In this document: in pieces, positions 26,185-35,541 of the stretch | How positions within the stretch are numbered: the stretch's first letter is position 1 | Layout: each line of letters starts with the position of its first letter | Source of the DNA: Deltaproteobacteria bacterium | GTDB taxonomy: Bacteria; Desulfobacterota; Binatia; UBA12015 | Direction of reading: 5' to 3' | Length of the DNA: 57,013 bases | Assembly (NCBI GenBank): GCA_016874715.1 | Contig: VGTK01000012.1 | Coordinates: 1 to 57,013, forward strand | The notes under the pieces: generated by a model | Told to the model about the DNA's origin: nothing | Database searches by the model: none | Seen by the model: the letters and a program-made list of their open reading frames with translations, nothing else | Translations under genes and position numbers: made by a program

Positions 26185-26395
26185 CAGGCGGCAGCGCACG
26201 GTGCCGTAGCCGCCGCGTTCTTGCTGCCCTCGAACGCTTCGTCGTGGCCACGTGCCGCCCGCAGGGATGGTATGTGCGCACGGGCGTTCGATCGCGACGT
26301 CGCGCTTCTGGCGGTGGACACCGAGGAGCAGCCGCACCGCGGGACGAATGAGCCCCGCTTCCTTCCCTCGAGCCGCCGATCCCTCGACTGCGCGC

Positions 26396-26782
26396 CTACG
26401 CCGAGATCACCACCAGCGCCGCGACGCAGATCAGGCCGACGACGAACACCAGCGAGCGCAGCTTGTCGAGATCGGCGATGTAGAGGATGGCGTGCAGCAC
26501 ACGGGTTGCGACGAAGAGCTTCGACCACCACGCCGCGCTTGCCGCATCCGCGCCGGCGAGGTGGGAGATCACGACCCCCGCGGTGAAGAGCGGCAGCGCC
26601 TCCCACGCGTTGGCCTGCGCGGCCACCGCACGCGCCGCGGCACCCTCGAGCCGCATCCGCTGCTGGCGTGGGTTCTTGTTGTCGAGCGAGCCGAGCTGGG
26701 CGTACGTCAAGTAGCCGCCCAGCGCTGCCAGCAGGTAGGGCAGCAGGGCGACGACCGCGAGACACGCGAGCGGTGTGGTCAT
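26396..26782 (-). CDS. MAPEG family membrane protein
   Basis: A 128-residue protein with four hydrophobic helices. Motifs AQANAWEALPLFTAGVV and LHAILYIADLDKLRSLVF belong to the MAPEG superfamily, which includes glutathione S-transferase-like and leukotriene C4 synthase-like proteins. Bacterial members are mostly uncharacterised. The ATG at 26782 follows GGAGGA. The gene is convergent with the cysteine-rich gene and lies 61 bases downstream of the CHRD gene on the same strand. Confidence 0.88.
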   Translation of the reverse strand: MTTPLACLAVVALLPYLLAALGGYLTYAQLGSLDNKNPRQQRMRLEGAAARAVAAQANAWEALPLFTAGVVISHLAGADAASAAWWSKLFVATRVLHAILYIADLDKLRSLVFVVGLICVAALVVISA

Positions 26783-26843
26783 GCGTTCCTCCGAGCGGCG
26801 TGTGGGCCGCTCGCTACCGCACGCGCGGCGATGTCGAATCGGC

Positions 26844-27521
26844 CTATCGGGCGGCGCGCGCGCGCCGGCGCAGGACGAGTGATGCGAGGGTGATCGCGAG
26901 CAGCGCGAAGAGGACGGCGCCCGTTCCCGACATCGCGGGCACCGGCGGCGGCGGCTCGTTAAAGCAGCTCGCGTCGCAGCCGTCGCTTCCCGCGACGTTG
27001 CCGTCGTCGCAATGCTCGCCCGGTGCGTCCACGATGCCGTCCCCGCACGACGGCACGCGCACGATCTGGCCACGGATCTCGCCGCCGCCACACCCCGCGG
27101 AGTGGATGTTCACGTACCAGAGGCCGTTCTTGATGTCGGTGCGATCGCTCGCCGAGGCAACGGTCGTGCTGGCGACCTTGGGGCTGCCGTTCGCGAGCGT
27201 CAGCTTGACGCCCGCCGTGGCGCCGGGCAGCGCGGGGCCGTGGAAGTGGGAGAAGAGCTCGGCGCCGAAGTCGAGCGTCCCGTTGTTGAAGCTCGGCGAG
27301 TTGTTGCCGAACGTGATCGTCCAGGCGAGGGCACCCGTCACGTCGTCGAGGGTCGCGGTTGCGCTGCCCTGCGCGGTGCTGGTCATCGCACAGCTCGTCT
27401 CCTGAGCCGCGTCGAGAGTCCCCGCGAGGTTGACCGTCGCCGCGCTGGCGCTGGCGGCGGGGCCGACGACGAGCGCGAGGACCAGCAGCTGGATGCGGAA
27501 CCGGACGACTTGCATCGACAT
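26844..27521 (-). CDS. CHRD-domain exported protein with DUF4215 repeat and C-terminal sorting tail
   Basis: A 225-residue protein in four parts. First, a signal peptide (LLVLALVVGPAASASA). Second, a CHRD (chordin-like) domain with FSHFHGPA and NIHSAGCGGGEIRGQI. Third, one DUF4215 repeat (CGDGIVDAPGEHCDDGN, then GCDASC). Fourth, a C-terminal tail PVPAMSGTG, a membrane helix and RRRARAAR. That tail has the layout of exosortase substrates, and VPAMSGTG resembles the IPTLxxWG signal of exosortase H. The sorting enzyme lies divergently 223 bases away. ATG 27521 follows AGGAGG. It is predicted to be cleaved and transferred to the cell surface. Confidence 0.87.
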   Translation of the reverse strand: MSMQVVRFRIQLLVLALVVGPAASASAATVNLAGTLDAAQETSCAMTSTAQGSATATLDDVTGALAWTITFGNNSPSFNNGTLDFGAELFSHFHGPALPGATAGVKLTLANGSPKVASTTVASASDRTDIKNGLWYVNIHSAGCGGGEIRGQIVRVPSCGDGIVDAPGEHCDDGNVAGSDGCDASCFNEPPPPVPAMSGTGAVLFALLAITLASLVLRRRARAAR

Positions 27522-27744
27522 GGTGAGCCTCCTGTGTGTGGGCGGGACGATGGGCGTTCCGGCGATTCGGGTCAAGCGCTAGTTGCGCTCGTCCGTCGCC
27601 CTCGTGCCGATGCGGCCGATGCCCGCGGCTCGCCGACACGGCGGGCCGGCGCGGACGAAGCGCTCGGCCGTCGGCCGGCGGCGCGCCGGCCGGCGGTTCT
27701 GTGCTAGCGGTCTGCCAGCCGCGTCCGGCGGCACCGCTCGACAC

Positions 27745-28362
27745 ATGTCTCTCGACGACCACCGCACCCCGCCCGTGTCGCACGCGTCGACCGGTGCCGG
27801 CGTCCGCACGCCCCCGGCGACGTTGCGCTTCGCGCTGGCCTTTCTTGCCATCGCGGGCGTGCTGGCTCTCCTCGGCATGACGTCCCTGGCGGACAGCGCC
27901 GTACACGCACCGATGTCCCGGCTCGTAGCCCTGCTTGCGCACGGCGCGCTGGGGTTGCTCGGCGAGGCGACGCTCCGTGGCCAGGAGCTCGCCTTCGACG
28001 GCTTCGACGCGCTCGTCGTCGAAGCGTGCAACGGCGTCCTGCCTGCGAGTCTCTACGTCGCGGCGGTGATCGCATTCCCTGGGCCCCGGCGTGCCAAGGC
28101 GATCGGGATCGCGATCGGCTTGCCGGCGATCCTGCTGATCAACGTGGTCCGCGTCGTGACCTTGATGATCGTGGGATCGCGCTGGCCCGCCGCGTTCGAA
28201 CGCGTGCACATCTTCGTGTGGCAGCCTCTCGTCATCGTGCTCGCCGTCGCCCTCTGGCTGCACTGGATCGACGCGTGGGGCGGCGGCGGCGACGAGGCTG
28301 CCGGGCGTCCCGCGGCCGGGAGCCGCGACGCGGCTGATGGCGATGACGTCGCTCGCGCGTAG
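27745..28362 (+). CDS. xrtH: exosortase H-like protein-sorting transpeptidase
   Basis: A 205-residue polytopic protein of the exosortase/archaeosortase family. The catalytic triad is visible: Cys95 in EACNGVLPASLY, Arg136 in LINVVRVVTLM, and His155 in ERVHIFVWQP. Short length and these motifs fit XrtH, which processes IPTLxxWG-CTERM proteins in the inner membrane. The start ATG is 27745. Its partner gene overlaps the 3' end by 26 bases, and the divergent CHRD protein carries a compatible tail. Assignment to XrtH rather than another exosortase subtype is by motif resemblance. Confidence 0.85.
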   Translation: MSLDDHRTPPVSHASTGAGVRTPPATLRFALAFLAIAGVLALLGMTSLADSAVHAPMSRLVALLAHGALGLLGEATLRGQELAFDGFDALVVEACNGVLPASLYVAAVIAFPGPRRAKAIGIAIGLPAILLINVVRVVTLMIVGSRWPAAFERVHIFVWQPLVIVLAVALWLHWIDAWGGGGDEAAGRPAAGSRDAADGDDVARA

Positions 28363-29218
28363 TGGCCGTCTGGTCGTTCGTTCGGTCGCGTGTTGCGCGC
28401 TGGTCTACCTTGCCCTGCTGCCGCTGCACGGGCTCGTGACGCGGGTGAGCGCCGCGGCGGCCCTGCAGCTGCTGTCCCTGGCCGACCACCCGAGCGTCAT
28501 CAGCGGCGTTGCGACCCATGGCTCCGACGTCGAGATCTTCACGCACCTCACCGGCGTCGAGGCCCCGCTCGGAACCTGGAACGGAGAGAGCCTGCCCGTG
28601 TTCCTGGTCGCGGCGCTCGGGCTCGCACTCGCGGTCCCGTCCCCGTCGCCGCGAGAGAAGCTCGGGATCGTCCTCTGGGCGGCGCTCGCGGCGACCGCCG
28701 TCACGCTCGCCACGGCGGCGATCCAGCTCCAGGTGACCACGGTGAACCTCGCACATGGAAGGTTCGGACTCGCCCTCGTGTCGCCGCGCGGCAGAGCGGT
28801 GCTCGACGTCGCGAACCGCTCCATCAACCTCGTCATGCTGCTGCTCCCGGCGGCCGTGCTGGTGCTGGGACACGGGCCGGCGCGCGCCGGCGCCAAGACG
28901 GCAACACCACGTGGACGGCTACGGACGCCGCTTCTCGTGCTGCTCGCCGGCAGCGTCCTCGGCGGCCTGATCGCGCTTCGCCCGCCGCACCACGGCGACC
29001 CGGCCGCGGTGCTCGAGCGCGTGCTGGCGCTGAATCCGGGCGCGCCGGCCGCGGCGATGGCGCGGGCGTTCCAGCGGCGCGACCACGCTCTGCCGCGCGT
29101 CCATCCCACCACCGACTGCGCGGACCTGCGCCGCCTGGCGCGCAGCGGCGGAGCTGTGGTCGGGTCGCGCGAGCGGCGGCGGCTCGATGTGCTCCTCGGC
29201 CGCTGCCCGCCGAGTTGA
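28337..29218 (+). CDS. exosortase-associated membrane protein
   Basis: A 293-residue protein with about five hydrophobic segments: one N-terminal, a soluble loop of about 60 residues with GVEAPLGTWNGESLP, three more, then a basic C-terminal region with three Cys residues. Its position, overlapping the exosortase gene by 26 bases, and its topology match the membrane protein that usually accompanies exosortase H. It may assist substrate presentation. The start could be ATG 28337 or 28343. Confidence 0.7.
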   Translation: MAMTSLARSGRLVVRSVACCALVYLALLPLHGLVTRVSAAAALQLLSLADHPSVISGVATHGSDVEIFTHLTGVEAPLGTWNGESLPVFLVAALGLALAVPSPSPREKLGIVLWAALAATAVTLATAAIQLQVTTVNLAHGRFGLALVSPRGRAVLDVANRSINLVMLLLPAAVLVLGHGPARAGAKTATPRGRLRTPLLVLLAGSVLGGLIALRPPHHGDPAAVLERVLALNPGAPAAAMARAFQRRDHALPRVHPTTDCADLRRLARSGGAVVGSRERRRLDVLLGRCPPS

Positions 29219-29238
29219 GCCCGGCGCGCGGCCGCCGC

Positions 29239-29901
29239 TCAGCGCACGCGGTCCGCTTCCGGCGGAACGCCGGCGTACCGCGTGTGCAACAGTACGTCGA
29301 ATAGAGGGATCGCGAAGTTGAAGTTCCAGCTCCGCATGAGCGCCGGGTCGTGGTGCACGCGGTGGTGGTGCGTCAGCGCGCGCACCGCGCCGACGCGTGC
29401 GAGCGGCGCGTCGTCCGGCAGGTGCGCGAGCGCGTGCAGGACCTCGTAGAGCGCGTAGTACGCGATCGCCACGAGGACGAAGAGCCACGCGGCCCGCGTC
29501 CCCGCGACCGCGCCGACCAGCAGCGCGAGCGGCACGACGGTAGCGACCAGCAGCGGCAGCGCCCAGGGCGGGAACAGCACCCAGCGGATCTCCGGCCACG
29601 CGTCGACGGCCATGCGGTCGTACGTGAAGAACGCGTGGTGCTCGCGCACGTGGCGCTCGTACACGGCACGCGGGAACATCGGCCGGTGCAGCGGCCAGCG
29701 GTGCGCCACGTACTCGCCGAGGTTCGTCAGCAGGAAGGCGACGCCGATCACGAGCGTGTCGGCGCCGCCGAGCCCGCCGAGCGCGTACAGGCAGACGGCG
29801 AGACCCGCGGCGGCGAACGCGACGATCAGCGCGACGTGGCGCGTCCAGCGATAGGTCGGTGGCGTCGTGGCGCGGAGCGCGTCGCGGGTCGGGAGTCCCA
29901 T
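29239..29901 (-). CDS. fatty acid hydroxylase/sterol desaturase superfamily protein
   Basis: A 220-residue integral membrane di-iron enzyme. His clusters are seen in EYVAHRWPLH, ERHVREHHAFF, HALAHLPDD and HHHRVHHDP, in the order of the superfamily. About four hydrophobic helices surround them. Members hydroxylate or desaturate lipids, sterols or carotenoids. The start at 29901 avoids a basic, proline-rich N-terminal extension that looks non-coding. The gene is divergent from the broken dehydrogenase and convergent with the exosortase pair. Confidence 0.87.
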   Translation of the reverse strand: MGLPTRDALRATTPPTYRWTRHVALIVAFAAAGLAVCLYALGGLGGADTLVIGVAFLLTNLGEYVAHRWPLHRPMFPRAVYERHVREHHAFFTYDRMAVDAWPEIRWVLFPPWALPLLVATVVPLALLVGAVAGTRAAWLFVLVAIAYYALYEVLHALAHLPDDAPLARVGAVRALTHHHRVHHDPALMRSWNFNFAIPLFDVLLHTRYAGVPPEADRVR

Positions 29902-30052
29902 CGCGTACGGATGCGTACGCGGTGGCTGGTCGCGCGGCAAGGCCCCTCGCCGGCCGAGCACGCCGCGCGCGCCGCGCCGAGCGCCCTCGATCGACATCGC
30001 CGAGCACATCGGCGATCGCGGTGGCCACACCCGCGACCCCGGAGAAGCCGCC

Positions 30053-30730
30053 ATGGAGATCTCGACCGCCTACCTGCCGCACGAGGTCTTCGCCCCATCC
30101 GATCGCGGCGGATTGCCCGTGCCGCGCGTCTTCGTCGCGCCCGGGCGCTACGTCGAGGGCCGTGGTGTGCTGCGTGGCGTCGGACACTACTTGACGCTGC
30201 TCGGGCCGACGCGTGCGGCCCTGCTCATGTCCGCGCGCGGTCTCCGAGGTGACGGCGCGACGCTGCTCGCGAGCCTGCGCGACGCCGGCATCGAAGCCGT
30301 TCCGCGGCCGTTCGGCGGCGAATGCTCGCTGCAGGAGATCGAAGCGCAGGTGGCGGCGCTCGCCGCGGAGCGCGTCGACTGCCTGGTCGCCGCCGGCGGC
30401 GGCAAGTGCATCGACGCGGGCAAGGCGATCGCGTTCCGGCTGGGTGTTCCGGTCGCGATCGTTCCCACGCTCGCGTCGAACGACGCGCCGTGCTCCGCGC
30501 TGTCGGTGCTCTACTCGCCGGAGGGTGTTTCCACGGGCGCGGAGTTCTATCCGGACAGCCCGGCGCTGGTCGTCGTCGCGGAAGCGGCGCTGGGATTCCC
30601 GTTCATGGGCAACATGCCGCTGCCGATCAGCGCGGACCTGGTGTGCGCGTCGGTGCGCGACGCGCACGCGCTCGGGTCGTCGGTGGCGGCGGACGCCGGC
30701 GACGAGGCGTACCGGCGACTGCACGGGTAG
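30053..30730 (+). pseudogene. glycerol-dehydrogenase-like enzyme with large internal deletion
   Basis: The reading frame (225 residues) is open but the protein is not complete. The N-terminal Rossmann half is intact: APGRYVEGRG and the nucleotide-binding AAGGGKCIDAGKAIA, then PTLASNDAPCSALSVLYSPEG. After PALVVV it jumps to the family's C-terminal end (AEAALGF, NMPLPISADLV). About 125 residues are missing, including the segment with the His ligands of the catalytic metal. The deletion is in frame. It probably no longer has dehydrogenase activity; NAD binding might persist. An RBS-like GGAGAAG precedes the ATG. Confidence 0.7.
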
Positions 30731-31033
30731 GTCCGCAGCATCGACGGTACGTGGCGGGCGTGGTGCGCGTCGACGTGGACGACGATCTCGACCGGAGCCG
30801 CGGGCTCGACGCGCGTTGCGCCATCGCCGGCGGCGGATGAGCGAAACGTCCTCGCGAGAGGGCCGGTTCGGTCTTCCGGGGCGCGAAGCCCCGTCCCGGC
30901 CGGGCACGGTTACGTCGTAACCAGGCGATTCCCGCCTTCCCCGCAGGACGCGGGCCGGCACGCCCATGGCGGCGGCGCCGACCAGAGAGCGCGCGCCTGC
31001 GCGCGCGGCTGCTCCCGAAGGAGGAAGACGAAG
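30731..31033. other. gap with GC hairpins
   Basis: No convincing gene. A short stem GGGGC-GCGAA-GCCCC occurs near 30877-30892 and is followed by the palindromic CCCGGCCGGG. AAGGAGGA at 31018-31025 belongs to the small gene that follows. Confidence 0.4.
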
Positions 31034-31189
31034 ATGAAATCCACCAACCGGACGGGCGACAACGTGCTGTGCAGGCCGGGGCTCGCGGTGTCGAACGCGC
31101 CCGCCGTCGCCGTGACCAGGAACGGCAAGCCCCTGTACCTCGCGTCGTATGGCGCCGACGGTGTCGCCGCGTTCACCCGCAAGCGCTAG
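31034..31189 (+). CDS. 51-residue protein resembling one propeller blade
   Basis: ATG 31034 has AGGAGG nine bases upstream, a very good translation signal. The short product contains APAVAVTRNGKPLYLASYG then ADGVAAFTRKR, the pattern of the last blade in YVTN/lactonase beta-propellers, with no signal peptide. One blade cannot fold as a propeller, so this is either the tail of a deleted propeller that regained a start or a genuinely small protein. Low certainty. Confidence 0.5.
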   Translation: MKSTNRTGDNVLCRPGLAVSNAPAVAVTRNGKPLYLASYGADGVAAFTRKR

Positions 31190-31414
31190 CGCGCGGCGCC
31201 GCGGTGGTTGGTCACCGAAACATCCGCTCCGGCCGGGCGTCGACGCGCCCCGCCGGCACAGCTCGCAACCTGCGGCGTTGCCACGTGCTGCGCCGCAGGG
31301 AGCGCAGCGGCGGATCGGCCTCCCGGATCGCGGCTGTCGGGCGCGTCTGTCGTTGGCAGCGTCTCGCACCGTCTCGGGCCGTGTACTAGGCTCTGCGGGG
31401 TGGAGGGATCACAC

Positions 31415-32812
31415 ATGCCGTGGAAAGAAGCCGAGCGTAATCCGTTTCTGCAGGGCAACTTCGCGCCGTGGCTCGGCGAAGGTCGCTGCGACGACCTGGA
31501 GGTCGTGGGCACGATCCCGCCCGAATTGAACGGCACGTTCTATCGCAACGGGCCCAACTCGGAGTTCGAGCCGATCGGCCGCTACCACTGGTTCGACGGC
31601 GACGGGATGATCCATGCCGTTCGCCTTGCCGCCGGGCGCGCGAGCTACCAGAACCGCTGGGTGGAGAGCACGGGGCTGCTCGAGGAGCGCGCGAAGGGCC
31701 GCGCCCTCTTTCCGGGCATCTTCGGCATGTCGGCCGACGAGATGCCGAGCTTCAAGAATACCGCCAACACGAACATCGTCGCGCATGCGGGACGGCTCCT
31801 GGCGCTCATGGAGGGAGCCCTCCCCACGCGGCTCGACCCCGCGACGCTGGCGACGCTCGGCGAGTACGACTTCGACGGCCGCCTCGTGCCACCGATGACG
31901 GCGCACCCGAAGATGGATCCCGAGACCGGCGAGATGCTCTTCTTCGGCTACTCGCCGTTTCCGCCGTATCTGCGCTACCACGTCGTCGATCGCGCGGGCA
32001 CGCTGCTGCGCAGCGAGGAGATCGACCTCGCCTGGCCCTCGATGATCCACGACTTCGCGATCACGCGCGATCACGTCGTCTTCATGCTCTGTCCGCTCGT
32101 CTTCTCGCTCGAGGAGATCGCCAGGCGCGGCAGCCCGTTCTTCTGGGACGACGACCGTCCGACCAGGCTCGGCGTGATGCCGCGCGCGGGAGGAAACGCC
32201 GACGTCCGCTGGTTCGACGCGGAGCCGAGCTACGTCTTCCACCCGATGAACGCGTACGCGGAGAGCGGCAGGATCGAGATCGATGCCCCGCTGTTCCGCC
32301 GCCTCGACTTCATGGACAACCCCGATCGGCAGCGCAGCGGCTCCGGCGAGCGCGACGGTGCGCGCTTGAGTCGCTGGACCATCGATCTCGCCGCGGGCAC
32401 GGTCCGGACCGAGCAGCGTGACGATGGAGCGACCGAGTTCCCCCGCATCGACGAGCGTCAGCTCGGCCGGCGGCACCGGTTCGGCTACGCCGCGGCGGGT
32501 CGGCGGGACGACGCCACGACGACGGCGCCACTCTTCTCGGGCATTCGCCGCTATGATCTCGAACGCGGGACGATCGAGACGCGCTGGCACGGCATGGGGA
32601 ACGGAGTGAGCGAGCCGGTCTTCGTTCCGCGCAGCGCGACGGCTGCCGAGGACGACGGCTTCCTGCTCTACTTCGCCTACGACCGCGAGCGCGACGCGAG
32701 CGACTTCCTGATCCTGGATGCGCGCAACATCACGCGCGAGCCCGTCGCCACCGTGCGTCTGCCGCACCGCGTGCCCTACGGTTTCCACGGCAACTGGGTC
32801 GCGGCGGCCTGA
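31415..32812 (+). CDS. carotenoid cleavage oxygenase (RPE65 family)
   Basis: A 465-residue non-heme iron dioxygenase that cleaves carotenoid, stilbene or lignin-type double bonds with O2. The four iron-binding His are identifiable: H164 (MTAHPKM), H212 (SMIHDF), H276 (VFHPMNAY) and H458 (YGFHGNW). Opening sequences NPFLQGNFAP and GTFYRNGPNSEFEP are canonical. No signal peptide, so cytoplasmic. ATG 31415 is preceded by GGAGGGA. It stands alone between the mini-blade gene and a convergent gene. No carotenoid biosynthesis genes are visible nearby. Confidence 0.95.
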   Translation: MPWKEAERNPFLQGNFAPWLGEGRCDDLEVVGTIPPELNGTFYRNGPNSEFEPIGRYHWFDGDGMIHAVRLAAGRASYQNRWVESTGLLEERAKGRALFPGIFGMSADEMPSFKNTANTNIVAHAGRLLALMEGALPTRLDPATLATLGEYDFDGRLVPPMTAHPKMDPETGEMLFFGYSPFPPYLRYHVVDRAGTLLRSEEIDLAWPSMIHDFAITRDHVVFMLCPLVFSLEEIARRGSPFFWDDDRPTRLGVMPRAGGNADVRWFDAEPSYVFHPMNAYAESGRIEIDAPLFRRLDFMDNPDRQRSGSGERDGARLSRWTIDLAAGTVRTEQRDDGATEFPRIDERQLGRRHRFGYAAAGRRDDATTTAPLFSGIRRYDLERGTIETRWHGMGNGVSEPVFVPRSATAAEDDGFLLYFAYDRERDASDFLILDARNITREPVATVRLPHRVPYGFHGNWVAAA

Positions 32813-32860
32813 GCGAGGCATGGGTCGAACCGGATCGCGCCGCTGAGCAGAGCGCTGCAC

Positions 32861-33556
32861 TCACGGCCGCTCTCCCGGGTGCGCATGGGTGCTCGCGGTC
32901 GGCGCCGCGAGACGCCGGGAGACGAGACCGAGAACGGACTGCAGGCGCGCATCGAGCCCGACGTCCGCGGCGCGCTGCGCGATGGCCCGTCGTGCCGCCG
33001 GGGAGAACGCCTCGGGATGCTCTGCCAGCGCGAGGAGATCGATCGCGGCCCGAGTCGCGAGACGCGACTCGGGGACCTCGATCAGGCGCGCGAGTGCGTC
33101 GGTCGTCTCGGTGGGCAGCGCGGGCGCAGCGGCGGCCGACGGCGACGGATGCGTCGCGCGCCACAGCGCTCGCAGCGACGCTCTCGCGCCGTCGCTCAGG
33201 GTCGGGCCCGCGAGCAGGATCGGCGCACCGAGCCCCTCTGCCGTGACCCACGAGTCGACGTCCCCGGCGGTTCCGACCACCAGCAGGACGGCGACGTCGT
33301 CGCGCGCGCATCGCAGCGATCTCGCGTCGCCGACGACCGTCATCGATCGGGGCGCGCCGCCCTCGAGGACGTCGAGGGTCGTGAACCGGGTTCGGGTAGC
33401 GGCGTCGCGCGAAGAGGGGGAGGGCACCTGCGTCGCGTCCTCGGCCCGCGCGACGACGAGCGCGCTCGCCCGGCGGATCGCCCGCAGGAGACCGTCCGGC
33501 TCGACGCGCAGGTGCGCCGCACAGGGCGTGACGCACAGTGCGAAGAGCAGGCTCAC
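32861..33556 (-). CDS. secreted hypothetical protein
   Basis: A 231-residue product beginning at GTG 33556 with a signal peptide [14 protein letters not shown]. No family recognised. The N-terminal half is beta-rich ([32 protein letters not shown]) and the C-terminal half helical ([35 protein letters not shown]), the latter resembling a heat-repeat-like pair of helices. It lies 44 bases downstream of the ceramidase-like gene on the same strand and may share its transcript. Longer in-frame extensions upstream are Arg-rich and not coding-like. Confidence 0.55.
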   Translation of the reverse strand: MSLLFALCVTPCAAHLRVEPDGLLRAIRRASALVVARAEDATQVPSPSSRDAATRTRFTTLDVLEGGAPRSMTVVGDARSLRCARDDVAVLLVVGTAGDVDSWVTAEGLGAPILLAGPTLSDGARASLRALWRATHPSPSAAAAPALPTETTDALARLIEVPESRLATRAAIDLLALAEHPEAFSPAARRAIAQRAADVGLDARLQSVLGLVSRRLAAPTASTHAHPGERP

Positions 33557-33600
33557 ACGAACGGCGCGGCCGGCGCGATCGAACAGCGACGGGTCGCCGG

Positions 33601-35319
33601 TCAAGGCAATGCGGCGCAGGCGGGCTCGCCGGCCACGGACTCGGGTCCGCGCAGCAGCTCGACCAGCTTGCAGGTGACGTAGCTCGCCGCCTCGGGTCCG
33701 AGCGACAGCGTCTCGTGGTAGTGGGGCGGCACCGTGCGACGGGGAACGGCCGGGTCGAAGGGGCGACCTTGACACGGGTCCGGCGCCTCCTCGAGTGGCG
33801 CGGCGGCGTGGAAATCGTAGCCCGGAACGACGTAGCCGAGCTCGTCCGGGGAGAGCCCGATCACGACCTGGAACGGGGCATCGATCGCTGCACGTACCGA
33901 CGGCTCCGCGGGGCGCCCGGTATCGGCCTCGGGGCAGTCGTCTCGCCGGTGCCCGGCGACTCCGAGATAGAGCTCGGGAAATACCTCGCCGGGAAACGTC
34001 ACGAGCTGGATCTGCGGGGCGCCGGCGCGGTCGAGGAATCCGATCGCGCTCTGCTCGATCGGGCCGCAGAGACCGGCAGTCCCCGGACAGAGCACCGGGT
34101 CGTACACGGCCGGGTCGAGATCGAGGATGCCGAGCGAGCGCCCGAGCTCGAAGGTCTGGTTCGATCCGGCGGCCCGGTACGTCGTCGTGCGCACGTCGAG
34201 GCGCCCCACGTCCACGGGCGCGGCCGCGCGAAGGGCGCGTACTGCCGCCGCACCCACGACGCGGCCGATGCGCTCGGTTCGTGCGAAGCCGAGGTCGTCG
34301 CGTGTGTCGAACTCGTTCGAGCCGTCCGGCCGGCGCGGCCCCGCGCCGCCCACGCAGGAGTCGCCGACGATCTCGGCTGCCCCGAGGTCCGCCGAGAAGT
34401 ACACCGCGGTGCCGCCGAGATGCGACTCCACCTCGTCGCGAATGTAGTGGGGGAAATCCGAGCTGACGTGGAAGTTACGGTCTTCGAGCGACTCCGGGTG
34501 GGTCCCCCAGTTGAGCAGCGTCGCGATCGCACTGCCGTCGGCGCGCTCGAAGGCGATCGCGCGCAGGTCTGCGTCGAACAAGAACGGCGGCCGGCAGCGC
34601 GTTCGTACCTGGAGCCCGCGCAGGTCGGGGTCGCGGTCCGGGTCCACCTGCGACGGGCGCACCACCGCGACGGGCTCGAGCGCGGCGACCGCCTCGCGCA
34701 GCGCTCGCGCCGTCTGGCGGTCGATGAAGCGCGTGTAGCGCGGGAACTTGCCGTCCGAGAGCACATCGCTGCCCCAGAGCCCGAGGGTATCGGGACCCTC
34801 GTGATTGTGCGTGCTGCTGTACACGAAGTGGGTGATGCCGAGATCCGGCACGAGCATCGCCTCGGCTCGGGCGAAGCCGGCGTAGCTGCCGTGCTTGAGC
34901 ATGCCGATCACGTCGAGCGAGACGAGTGCGACCCGGCTCTGTCCGTCGTCGATCACGAGGGCTCGAACCCAGATGTCGTCCTGGCAACCCAGGGCCATGC
35001 GGTCGCGGCCGAAGCCGGCCAGGAAGACGCCGGCATACTTCCCGTTCGACTGCGGATCGATCTCGCCGTTCCCGGCGTCGTCGACGAACGGCTCGCCGAG
35101 GTCGTAGCGTCCGTTGCCGTTGCGATCCTCGTAGGTTTCCCCCCAGAGGCCGCTGGCGGTGATCGTGCCGTCCCAGTCCGGGTGCGGGCCGCAGGGGGTG
35201 ATCGCGACGGCGGCCGCTCCCACGCGGAGCACCGGCTCCGCGCTCCGATCCGAACAGCTCGCGAGGAGCCAGGCGACCGACAATACCAGGCAGGGGAGAC
35301 GTCTCGAGATCATTCCCAT
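33601..35319 (-). CDS. lipoprotein, neutral/alkaline ceramidase-like hydrolase
   Basis: About 572 residues. The signal ends in lipobox LASC. The N-terminal domain has [14 protein letters not shown] (zinc-binding His pattern), NWGTHPES and a Ser/Asp-rich metal region. These resemble neutral ceramidase N-terminal domains, which hydrolyse the amide of ceramide. An EF-hand-like calcium loop [12 protein letters not shown] lies near residue 60. Expected location is the outer envelope. Starts at 35319 or 35313; an AGGAGGG lies upstream. It is divergent from a sulfatase gene, suggesting a sphingolipid or sulfolipid degradation unit (inference). Ceramidase specificity is not proven. Confidence 0.8.
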   Translation of the reverse strand: MGMISRRLPCLVLSVAWLLASCSDRSAEPVLRVGAAAVAITPCGPHPDWDGTITASGLWGETYEDRNGNGRYDLGEPFVDDAGNGEIDPQSNGKYAGVFLAGFGRDRMALGCQDDIWVRALVIDDGQSRVALVSLDVIGMLKHGSYAGFARAEAMLVPDLGITHFVYSSTHNHEGPDTLGLWGSDVLSDGKFPRYTRFIDRQTARALREAVAALEPVAVVRPSQVDPDRDPDLRGLQVRTRCRPPFLFDADLRAIAFERADGSAIATLLNWGTHPESLEDRNFHVSSDFPHYIRDEVESHLGGTAVYFSADLGAAEIVGDSCVGGAGPRRPDGSNEFDTRDDLGFARTERIGRVVGAAAVRALRAAAPVDVGRLDVRTTTYRAAGSNQTFELGRSLGILDLDPAVYDPVLCPGTAGLCGPIEQSAIGFLDRAGAPQIQLVTFPGEVFPELYLGVAGHRRDDCPEADTGRPAEPSVRAAIDAPFQVVIGLSPDELGYVVPGYDFHAAAPLEEAPDPCQGRPFDPAVPRRTVPPHYHETLSLGPEAASYVTCKLVELLRGPESVAGEPACAALP

Positions 35320-35491
35320 CGCGCCGCGGGAACCCTCCTCGGCGGGGCGGGTCAAGACCCTTCGCCGACCACGTGGATGCTCTGATCGTGGGACACGACG
35401 TCGATGCCCCGGAAGCAGATGGCGGGCGTCGCGGCCTCTCGCCGTCGGCCATCGGCCACCGGCCACCGATTCGCTGTCGACACGGGGGGCA

Positions 35492-35510
35492 ATGTTGCGC
35501 TACGTAACAT
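35492..35510. promoter_or_regulatory. interrupted palindrome, candidate TetR-type operator
   Basis: ATGTTGCGCTACGTAACAT is nearly symmetric: ATGTT and AACAT ends are exact inverted repeats and inner CG bases partly match. It lies in the shared promoter region between the divergent ceramidase-like and sulfatase genes, 32 bases upstream of the sulfatase start. The TetR gene downstream of the sulfatase is a plausible ligand. Confidence 0.5.
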
Positions 35511-35541
35511 TTTCGCGACACCGCGAACCCGGAGGTTGGTC

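Noticed and set aside
28919..31369. 816-codon minus-strand frame
   Set aside because: Crosses several real genes on the other strand or in other frames and has low-complexity composition.
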